This document shows positions 1 to 9,034 of a stretch of DNA of 64,000 nucleotides, in pieces. Source of the stretch: Bactericera cockerelli (taxonomy: Eukaryota > Arthropoda > Insecta > Hemiptera > Triozidae); assembly GCA_024516035.1 (NCBI GenBank), contig CM044955.1, forward strand, positions 40,154,006 through 40,218,005. Direction: 5' to 3'. The notes under the pieces were generated by a model. That model was not told the DNA's origin. It made no database searches and worked only from the letters and a program-made list of their open reading frames with translations. How positions within the stretch are numbered: the stretch's first letter is position 1; every line of letters starts with the position of its first letter. A program made the translations under genes and the position numbers.

Positions 1-1548
1 AACACTGAAGAATAAATCACATAATAGCCCATCTTTAGAATGTACGTCAATTTGTCATATAATTCACACAACTGCATATTTTTTCATATTGTGATTGCGT
101 GTATAAATGTGTTTATATTTTTTTTAAATAGAAAAATAAATATTAATAAAAATGTAAACAAAGAAATCTGACTGAGTGACGACTCGCACACACCAATTGT
201 ACCGACCAAACCACTAAACCAGAACTGAATCACTGCAGGATTTCAGGCCATAGCCATACCAGGTAAGGTATCTGGTACTGCTAGACAAACCAGATACTCT
301 AACCTAACGAAACCTCATAACCTGAAATCGTTTCGGAATCCGATGGTAGGAGTTACTATAGTTCAGGTTTGAGCAGGCCAATGTTACACGGAGTGGAAAT
401 TGGAGTTGTTAAAAATGAGATCTTTTTTGCGACCAAGTTTATTTTTATTCAAAATTGGCCAGTTTTACACCTTGTGGTGGATGGATTAATGGAATATCCG
501 TTTTTCGGGCATCTTTTAGTTATTTACTTACCAACAACGAAAGTTACTCTAGTGATTAAGGAAGCTAAGGGAGCCACAGGAATAATTTATAAAGACATGA
601 CTAAAGTAACGTTTTCTGATAAAGTTTAAGGAAGCCTGAAACACCCAAAGGGGATTATATTATGTACATTTGCACATAATAAACGTAATGTGTGGGTATA
701 CATAATAAATAAATTATGTACTTTGGTAAAAACTTTGTCCTACAGTGTGTGCAAATGAAACTCCAGACGAAGTAAACTTTGATTTTATGTCACTAACAAT
801 AGTAACAATATTTTTGACGGATTACTTTTTAAAAAGTTCGCTAATTTTTTCTAAAAAATTCAACAACGCTATGGAAAAATAACGAACTTGCTTTGCTTAT
901 GTTTATCAGAGTAGTAGGTATTTTTATATGAAATCCTGGCTGTCTTTAAGTTGTTTAGATACTGTACCTCATATTTATATCTAGCTAGCTAATGTCTCTG
1001 TTTAGCTCACCTTATAACTGAGATGTTTTCGGTTGTATCCACCGCGTGTATCAGCAGCTTAGATCGTGGTATGGGAGGGGGAAGTGATGTTTTTTCATAG
1101 CATTGTTGTTATTGATCGTAGCGTGCACGATGCTCAAGATCTACGAGTTTCTGAGTCATAGCCTTATATAGGTATGATGTAACAGGACGGATCCGGGCGT
1201 GCCTCTTGATAATGACGAAGCACTGGAGACTACTGATCTGTCAACCGAGAGGACTGAGCTTAAAATATTCACACGAGGACTGAAGGGTAGAGAAAAAATC
1301 TCACACCACCTTTTATAATTTTATCTACCTTCGAAGCGATTGTTGTAACAGCTAACTCCAAAATACATTTGCCGATTATATTGTAACCTCATTTAAGATA
1401 GTTTTATATTACCCACTTTATCGCACTTAACAAGGATAAGGTTTATAAAGGGTTGTGCAGGACGGTAGGAAATTCTAACCCGAACATGAAAGTTAATAAA
1501 TGTAAAATTCCTCCCCGAAACACCGAGTGCCAGTATCGATGGAACTTT
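1..1548. other. AT-rich stretch, no gene seen
   Basis: I see no supportable gene here. An 86-codon open frame at 369-629 (+) has no recognisable domain, no splice context and ordinary AT-rich composition, so I do not call it. Nothing else in the stretch resembles the repeat families found later in the window. Confidence 0.5.
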
Positions 1549-1955
1549 AAATGCATCCGTTCTCGTAGGATCACCGAAGTTAAGCAACTTCCAGCGACGT
1601 GAAGACTTCGTGATCCTGACATTGCTGCTCAACCCATCAGGCTGGGTGAGGTTAATGTGGGTAGCAGGTTTGTGAGTTTCCCGCGAATCTATACTCTTAT
1701 AAAAGAGAGTTTCACTGACTGACTGACTCACTCACTCACTGATTCATCACTGTTTCTCCGAACTGGTAAGTCCTAGGAAGCTGAAATTTGGTAGGTAGCT
1801 TTGTCTTATAGTCTAGATGTGCAATAAGACGAAATTCCACTTGCCATTGGCGAAAAAGGATTTTTTGCTTCGCGGGCCATGCCTCGGCTCCAAAAGCGGG
1901 CGACAGCCCGCTATTGGAGGATAAAACATTTCTGTCATGAAATGACCATAAAACC
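1549..1955 (+). repeat. 5S rRNA-derived SINE (SINE3 type), split by a Helitron
   Basis: The head matches the internal part of 5S rRNA (GATCACCGAAGTTAAGCAAC). It is followed by the family body (GCTGGGTGAGGTTAATGTGG, then GTTTGTGAGTTTC). The body stops at 1687 within GCGAA|TGGAGG and resumes at 1915 with TGGAGGATAAAAC. The gap is the Helitron at 1688-1914. Other copies in the window (for example near 13227) carry GCGAATGGAGG uninterrupted. Confidence 0.8.
1688..1914 (+). mobile_element. Non-autonomous Helitron, copy 1 of the TCTATACT family
   Basis: It begins TCTATACTCTTATAAAAG and ends with a GC-rich hairpin (AGCGGGCGACAGCCCGCT) followed by AT. The related copies end CTAG|T at this point, so one base appears changed. 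It sits between A and T of a 5S-derived SINE with no target duplication, the Helitron insertion pattern. It has no coding capacity. Confidence 0.8.
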
Positions 1956-2008
1956 GACCCAAAGTTGGCTTACAGGGGGCATATAGGTAATACTCATTTA
2001 TATAAAAA

Positions 2009-2350
2009 CTAGCGGGCTGTCGCCCGCTTTGCGGGCCGAGGCATGGCCGTGAAAGCAAGAAATCCTTTTCTGCCAATGGCAGGTGTTGTAGTGGGAATAT
2101 TGCACATCTAGACTATAAGACAAAGCTACCTACCAAATTTCAGCTTCCTAGGACTTACCAGTTCGGAGAAACAGTGATGAATCAGTGAGTGAGTCAGTCA
2201 GTCAGTTAGTGAAACTCTCTTTTATAAGTATAGCTACCTACCAAATTTCAGCTTCCTAGGACTTACCAGTTCGGAGAAACAGTGATTAATCAGTGATTGA
2301 GTGAGTGAGTCAGTCAGTCAGTGAGTGAAACTCTCTTTTATAAGTATAGA
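2009..2350 (-). mobile_element. Non-autonomous Helitron, copy 2, with duplicated 5' end
   Basis: On the minus strand it starts TCTATACTTATAAAAGAGAG at 2350 and ends with the hairpin AGCGGGCGACAGCCCGCTAG at 2009. About 110 bp of the 5' part is present twice in tandem (2125-2230 and 2231-2349), so it carries two potential 5' termini. It faces copy 1 at a distance of about 95 bp. Confidence 0.8.
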
Positions 2351-2407
2351 TGATGTTCATCATGTGTTTAGTCAGGAGTTACAAAATTAGATCTGAATAA
2401 TGTCAAA

Positions 2408-3080
2408 AAAGAAAAATAAATACAAATTGCTCACACGAAAAGACATAAGAAACGTTTTTGATGCTCGTACATCAGTTTGCATCAACAACAAAAACTATGA
2501 GGTTGTAGATAATTTTAGATACCAAGGTATTAATTATTACTGTTAACAACAGTAATCAGATTGAATTCGAAATAAATGCCAACAGATCGTTTTATAGTAT
2601 AATAAATGTTCTGAAATTCAAAAGAATATCACTTAACAGCATACTAAAAATCTACAAGACAATCATACAGGCAGTAACATTATTTATAGCTGAGAATGAA
2701 TCCCCTAAGAAAATCCTATCAAGAATCCAAGCATTTTAAAAGACTGTTCTTAGAAAAACATATGGACCTATCTTTGAAGTTAATAGTTAAATTCACTTGT
2801 GGAAAATTAGAAGAAATAGAGAGCTATTTATGTGCTTTATCAAAATTCCAACGATTCAACATCTTAAAATTAAAAATCTTTCTATAGGTGAGGCATGTGG
2901 CAAGAGCAGACAACCATACAAATATGACGATGGCGGAATATAAGATCAGCCATACATTCCATACGTCCAGGAGTAGATACACAGCAATGGCAAGATATGG
3001 CAATGGACAGAATAGAATGGAGACGGCTGTTTCAAGAAGCTAAAGACCCTTGTGGTCTGTACAAGCTGATAAGTAGGTAA
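2408..3080 (+). pseudogene. Decayed non-LTR retrotransposon, C-terminal part of reverse transcriptase ORF
   Basis: Broken frames translate to pieces typical of the end of LINE reverse-transcriptase proteins: TRKDIRNVFDARTSVCIN, KIYKTIIQAV, LRKTYGPIFE, and near the end WQDMAMDRIEWRRLF. Several stops and frameshifts separate them, so this is a dead fragment. The order of pieces matches the thumb and tail region of RTE/jockey-like ORF2, but the clade is not certain. Its 5' end abuts the Helitron at 2350. Confidence 0.65.
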
Positions 3081-4061
3081 TTTACTAAATGCTCTGAGCA
3101 ATAAACCTCGCCTTGGAATTATTCATTTATTACTTCCGAGTATACACAGTATTGGATATTAGAAGTGTTGTGTTGATATTTATAAAATTGGCTACTCCTT
3201 GTCAGGCAAATTATAAACATAACACTTTATACCTAATATCATACACGAGTATTATGGTTTAAGGTGTGGTAACTCGCAACTTTGATTTCAATAAAGTTGC
3301 GGTGAATGAATATTAAAGGTGAATGAATGAAGTTACAGTAATTAGTAATAAGCATCTTATTTTACATAGTACATAATACTATCAGAGTAAAAGTGCACCC
3401 TCTCAGTTATTGATAATAATACATACTTCAGTGGAAGGTTATATAAAATCTAGGTAGAGTCAATGCTTGAATGATTTTCTACCCTAATCTTTAGTTATTG
3501 AAGATTTCTCAAGAACTGTTACTCTTGAAATGAAGTGGATCACCCAATAATTGAGAGCCCAGCTTTCATTAGTATTCCCTATCACAACTTCACAGAAAGG
3601 ACTTACTTTAGCAGCTCTTTTCCCCACTCTGCAGTGCTCGTAATTGCAACGTTAAAGATAAAAGGCTTTCGAAACAGAACGCTATCTATGGGTTCGAACA
3701 ATGTGCAATCAAATTAACTATCTCTCTCAATTGAGATGTGTCTGTCAATGAGTGAAGCTAAATTGGCCCTAGGAAGAGACAATCATTTATATTATGTATG
3801 ATGAAGTGCTGAAGCGACTGCTCTCTACAGGATGGCCGGGGAACAGATGCATATACAAATGTAAAAGGTATTAGGTCCAGCACCTCACGGATTATCATAC
3901 ATACGAGTAGGTATAAGCCCAAGTTGCAGAAGAGAATTTACTTTTTTAATAAGATATGGCCAAATATATCTCTAATATGAAGAGGAGTTCACCATATTCG
4001 ACCATTGTACAATTACTGTACATACATGTTCATTGTTCAATAACGACTAGATTTGTATTTT
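3081..4061. other. No gene seen
   Basis: AT-rich sequence with no recognisable coding potential. A 60-codon open frame at 3535-3717 shows no domain and is ignored. Confidence 0.5.
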
Positions 4062-4318
4062 TTTTTTTTTAGTGGGGTTTAACGTCGCTTTCAACTGCCA
4101 TGGTCATATCACGACGGGGGTTTTACCCTCCATTCGCAGGAAACTCACAAACCTGCTACTCACATTGACCTCACCCAGCCTGAGTGGGGCCGGGAATAGC
4201 CAGTGTCACGAGAATTAGAATTTGAATGGTCACCCATCCAAGTCTTAACCTCGCTGGATGTCGCTTAACTTCGGTGTTCTAAAGGGAACCGGTGTATTCA
4301 ACATGCCATCGATGCTGG
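4062..4318 (-). repeat. 5S rRNA-derived SINE, near full length, with 15-bp target duplication
   Basis: On the minus strand it runs from a 5S-like head (GATGGCATGTTGAATACACC, then CACCGAAGTTAAGCGAC) through the body to an A-rich tail. Exact direct repeats CTAGATTTGTATTTT lie at 4047-4061 and 4319-4333, a target-site duplication of 15 bp as made by LINE machinery. This is the best-preserved copy and serves as reference for the family. Confidence 0.85.
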
Positions 4319-4452
4319 CTAGATTTGTATTTTAATTCAAGGGTAAAATGTTAATTCAAATGTCCAAGGCCAGTGTGTAATATCTCACATTTTTTGGGCA
4401 ATATTCTGTCCACTTTGGAATTTATTGAAATGTAAATAAAACAATAATAAAA

Positions 4453-4968
4453 TTATAGATCGTAGACTTCTACAAACTCAGCTGAGGAAATAGCCGCCGA
4501 AAGCATACTTGCTGCATTCCCCCGCTGCACCGCCAGGCTGACACGCTGTTTCAGGTGGATTTTTGATCTGGGATCTCTCGTTATATTATCTTCTAATTTT
4601 CTCCCAACGTCTCGCACAAACTCTTTCGTCTCGCTTCCCCAGGGTCCCATGGTTTCAAATGCTAAGGGTTTGAAGATAAAATTTTGTTCAATGATGTTTC
4701 GATATTTCATCATTTTTCTTTTTGAAACTTCCTCTGCTGCTGCTCCAACTGCTCTGGCCGTTTGTTGTATGTATGAGTCTGCCAATGTATTGGTGCAAGT
4801 GCAGTCCCAAACAAGCATCTTTCCACATGACCAAGGAACCAAACTAATTCCGTCGGGGCGTTTGCCATTGATTTTTCGAAACATGTCTATCCCACACACC
4901 AAGAAAATCACTGATTTTCTTAGTGTGGGTAGTTTAGGACATGTTATATCAGTTTCATAAACTCTCAA
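4453..4968 (-). CDS. Retroelement-type C-terminal nuclease-like protein fragment (KRPDG...WDCT type)
   Basis: A 171-codon frame belongs to a protein family common in invertebrate repeats, usually as the tail of reverse-transcriptase-containing or related proteins. Visible motifs are [28 protein letters not shown], the Lys/Tyr helix [16 protein letters not shown] and [12 protein letters not shown] near the C terminus. The PD-x(n)-D-x-T arrangement resembles a PD-(D/E)xK nuclease core. That assignment is inference. It ends in a natural stop (YDL) with AATAAA about 35 bases downstream on the same strand. No reverse transcriptase is seen upstream, so it is a 5'-truncated element. It overlaps the next frame by 14 bases. 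Confidence 0.6.
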   Translation of the reverse strand: MRVYETDITCPKLPTLRKSVIFLVCGIDMFRKINGKRPDGISLVPWSCGKMLVWDCTCTNTLADSYIQQTARAVGAAAEEVSKRKMMKYRNIIEQNFIFKPLAFETMGPWGSETKEFVRDVGRKLEDNITRDPRSKIHLKQRVSLAVQRGNAASMLSAAISSAEFVEVYDL

Positions 4969-5518
4969 ACATTAACATTCCCGCCCCATCTTCACATTCA
5001 ACACCTCGCACTTTCTTTCTCACCCCCCTCATTCTTATTGTTACAGCTTTGATGATTGAAATCTGTACTTTGACCCTCAGCCATCCTAGAGTTTGGGAAT
5101 ATGATTTATTCCAGCGGTCGCTTAGTTTGCTTGCTGTTTGTTTAATAAAGTTGGTGTATTCAATGCCCATTTCACCGTCGCATGAAATTATTAATGGGGT
5201 AAATGATGCACGCAAATCTTCTGCAGCACGATTGTATTTGTTATGTTTTTCATGTGAGTGGTTATTCTCAATAGATTTCCAGGGTCTGGTCACATACGTG
5301 GAGACGTCGGCATTCACAATGCGTACATCAAAGAACACCTTCCTTGCTATTTCCCAAACTCCACTCATCATGAGATCACCAATCAGTGCAGGATTATTGG
5401 GGGTGTCTTCCTGCATGACTGGCTCCACTGTGGCTGGACCACAGGCTAGTTGTGCCCAATCTTTTATATCATCACGGTGTTGGTCATGCCCGTGTTTCAC
5501 TAGTCCGCCTTTCTTACA
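4955..5518 (-). pseudogene. Retroelement tail fragment with zinc-knuckle and nuclease-like core
   Basis: The frame reads back past the GTG at 5500 to [18 protein letters not shown], which is the Cys..GG..His..RD start of the C-terminal module found after reverse transcriptase in many invertebrate elements. Next come [13 protein letters not shown] and [10 protein letters not shown] (a PD-(D/E)xK-like core), then [13 protein letters not shown] and the C-terminal TIRMRG motif. A stop lies just upstream of the Cys motif, so the reverse transcriptase is missing. The segment is flanked by the 12-bp direct repeat GTTATATCAGTT at 4943-4954 and 5524-5535. Confidence 0.6.
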
Positions 5519-5535
5519 GTTCAGTTATATCAGTT

Positions 5536-6923
5536 AATATTTTATCTATTTAGTATTAAAGTTAATCTTACGTACCTAGTGTAAAAATGTATTTTCAATG
5601 TATTGTCATCATCAATAAAATTAATTTTTTTTTTAATATAGAATTTTTAAATGATTGTATTCTTAACTCCCCATTCATTTACCTACACACAAATTAGCTA
5701 CGGCCATGATTTCTTCAAAAATGTGGAACAATCCAACGAGCTCTTGACCTGAGGAAAAAAGAGAAATTTGACAATAACTTTCAAAGCGAAAATGCCCCAC
5801 TGCAAATCGGCCTTATAAAAATATATGCTAGTCCATGAGCTGCCGGACCTACCCTTAAAATATTTGCAGCTGTACCTACCAAAATTTGCTATGTTTTGTG
5901 TGCGCCTTAACAAAGAAAATTATGTTTGAGTATACTATAAGCAATACATTATTAGGACAGGAAAGACACCCTGTTGCCATGTTGCTTCATCAAGAGGGTG
6001 CAGTATTGATTTTGTGAGCGCTGAAAAAAAAAGTTACCTTATTGTGAAAAGTTTTCACATACCTATCTAAATGTATTTTCATTCTAAATATCTTCACTCA
6101 GATTTTATTTGGAAAATTTGGAATTTTTTAAATAAAATTTAGAAGTTATTTACCTACCTCTAAATAAGTGCAGGTTTTTACAATCCCGTCAATAAATACA
6201 CCATGTAAGTAACAATTAAAATTCATTACTGGAAAAATTTCTGGTAAGTATTACTTCCGAGAAATTTCTAATTTTAGAAATCGGAAGTATTGTGTTCGTT
6301 TTTGTAAGAAAAATACACATTTGTGATTTTAATTGTTGATTTTTTTTAATAATTTAGAAATAGGTACTCACAAATTTATAAAAAAAATACCTATCGAAAT
6401 TAACGAAATAGCAGTCAGCATATTGATTTTGTTTAAAATGATGTTCGTAGTTCTTGTTTTTTTTTCAACGAACTTTATTGGATCTATTTCTAGCTAGAAA
6501 TTTAAGAAAAGTCAATATCATCGCTACCTTTTAGGCTAATACCTGGATACATACAGGTAGTCAGTAAGATCTAGGGTATAGATCAGAGAGATAACATACA
6601 AAATTATAGAGATAAAGACAAAAAAATAATTGCAATTGAAAATGGTAGTAGGTTGGTATATATTAAATAATTTAATACATAATGTAAATAATAATTGTTT
6701 GTGAATGAAAGCCATATTAGAGTCCTAAGACATTCTCAGGCACTTAGGGCCACATTACCTATGCAATTCAACAAAGATATCAGAATACCTTCGGACTTAC
6801 AACCAACCACAGCAAACTATTTCTCATTTAAAGGATCCATATCTCAGATAAAGGAACATCTTTCTTTATGCACCAATTTATTCTAATTTTAAAAAAAAGT
6901 CCAGGATTCAGCATAGAATTCCT
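5536..6923. other. Non-coding stretch with two dispersed repeats
   Basis: Positions 5697-5890 match a repeat also found at 34567-34653 and 35880-35925 (shared CCATGATTTCTTCAAAAA and AAAATGCCCCA). Positions 6243-6290 contain a palindrome (ACTTCCGAGAAATTTC...GAAATCGGAAGT) that recurs at 42952-43000. No gene is seen. Confidence 0.5.
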
Positions 6924-7106
6924 TCAAGTACTATGGCGTTACATATATGTAACTGTAACACGAAACACGTGTCAGCAGATTTCTTTTTAATATTAAAAAC
7001 AACATAATAGTGCTCATATAACACGTTTCTTAGTGATTCATAATAGTCGGTTCAACCTATAGCCAAAGAAAGTTCACCGTTACAAATATGTAACGCCAGG
7101 ACTTGA
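6924..7106. mobile_element. MITE upstream of the HD-family gene
   Basis: Imperfect terminal inverted repeats of about 30 bp: TCAAGTACTATGGCGTTACA on the left, and on the right the reverse complement of TCAAGTCCTGGCGTTACAT. The length is about 183 bp with no coding capacity. No clear target duplication is visible. It ends 188 bases before the ATG of the downstream gene. Confidence 0.6.
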
Positions 7107-7167
7107 CATGTGCAGTAGAAAAATAGAAAAACTGTAAAAATAGTTTTCGGACTTGCAGGGAATAAAG

Positions 7168-7222
7168 CGAGTTTGAGTAGTTGTGATCTCACAAAGTGAC
7201 TAACACAAATATGATAACTTAA
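7168..7222 (+). repeat. 3' fragment of tRNA-Thr-like SINE
   Basis: The sequence AGCGAGTTTGAGTAGTTGTG and the following CACAAAGTGACTAACACAAA match the body of the SINE seen complete at 17945-18085 (opposite strand). The tRNA head is absent. Confidence 0.6.
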
Positions 7223-7294
7223 ACTTAATTTTAATACTTTATTCTATCATTTTACGTTTAACCTAATCCGGACTATCCAACGCTTTTACCAGAA

Positions 7295-7518
7295 ATGTCT
7301 GACTGTCTGGAGAGAACGTGGGAGGCCATCACAGCCAGCTTCGGTATAGACGACAACTTTCGGGACGAATGGTGGATCAAAATACTTCAGAACTACAGCG
7401 ATGAAAAGCGAAAGTATCACAACTTGAATTTCTTGGAGAACAAGTTCAAACACTTGGATGAGGTGAAACATAACATCAAGAACATCAATGTGATATCCTT
7501 CGCTATATTCTTTCAGTA
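7295..7518 (+). CDS. Exon 1 of HD-family gene
   Basis: 224 nt, from the ATG to donor CAGTA|GTAAGT. It ends in phase 2, leaving TA of a Tyr codon that the first base of exon 2 completes. It encodes the N-terminal helix and the YHNL motif. Confidence 0.8.
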
Positions 7519-9002
7519 GTAAGTACAGATAAACTGTGTGACACTAATTGTGCCTACTGTTGGTGGTCCAGATACTCGTATCTTGTATTAAATCAGTATC
7601 TCGTATCTTGATTTTCAAGCCAGGCTAAATAAGGTTGATCTGGGTAGTTGTTACAATTCTCAGCAAGACGAGGATATAGCCCTGGTCCTGAGTGACTCAT
7701 AGCAAGAGAATAAAAGGGAATCATTAAACACGCCAAGAGCGTGTATAAACACTTCATCTAGACGTACACACAGTACTTAGATGCAGTGGGAAGTACATCC
7801 AATGTTTCTTTTTTTTTAATTAGGGTTTAACGTTGCTTTCAACTGCATGGTCATTTGGTCATAATATATCACGACGGGGGTGGTACCCTCTATTCGTAGA
7901 AAATTCAGAAACCTGCTACCCTCATTAACCTCACCCAGCCTGGGTTGGGCCGGAATGCCAGCATCACGAAGTCTTCACCAGCTTCACCTACTATATCACA
8001 GTCGTAGAACTCGACCTGGAATGAATTTTATATCTTGAATTAAAATGATGAGTAAGGAGTTTTAAAAAATACATAAAAAAACATGGAATTTTACATTTTT
8101 CGAGTGAATGACATTGCAAATGATATAATTTTAATTTGACTTTGCTATTTATATGTAGCCTGTCATAAATAAATATTGTGTTGCGTCATAGTAATAATTA
8201 TATTCTGCCTTTCAGTCTAGAGTATGATCCTAGTCAGGGGATGACCTGCCAGGATAGAAACCTTGAACAATTCTGGAAATTCGTAAACGAAGCTAGGATA
8301 TCAAATCAGGTAAGTAGGTACTTGTATCTAACAATAGGCCACATCAAAAATCATATTACTTAGCTACAACAAAGATAAATGGTCTTTAGACGGACTTTCT
8401 ATCAATGCCAGCGCACGGGAACACCATACATATCTTGGATTAGGGACGATCTTCTCTTTTCCTAATTGTCTGGTTAGTTCTTTAGCTGTGCAAGCATACA
8501 GAAAAAATCTGGTGTAAACATCACACGACTTTCCTTATCCCCCAAAAAGAAGTCGAATTCCGCCACTGGTGACTCAATGGGAACGGATAGTTAAAAATCA
8601 GTGCCAAATTCGTAATCAGCACCTTAAAATCATTGGATTTGATATGTCGCAACTGCCATCTGGGGTAAATAATAAAAAAGCTAGTCCAAGCGGGTCCCCC
8701 CAAAATACCGGTAAATTGAGGCCGGGTTCCAAAAAGTTCAAGATATCAAAAAAATGATGAGAATAGACCCCTATTATTTTTTTAATCCGAGAAAATGTTG
8801 TTCTCTAACTTTTTTTGTATCTTTAACCAATTTAAAGAAGCGGCGCTTGCGGCTAATATTTGCGGCCCTGCGGCCGCAGAATGCGGCCGATTTCAACCAA
8901 AAGTTTCATGGTTCGTCTGGTGTATAAAATGAATTACCATACCAAATTTCAAGTCTCTACTCTACGTTCTCGTACCGTTCATACCTGTTACACACACACA
9001 CC

Positions 9003-9034
<32 letters not shown>

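Noticed and set aside
369..629. 86-codon frame
   Set aside because: No homology recognised, no supporting signals, and AT-rich background makes it likely by chance.
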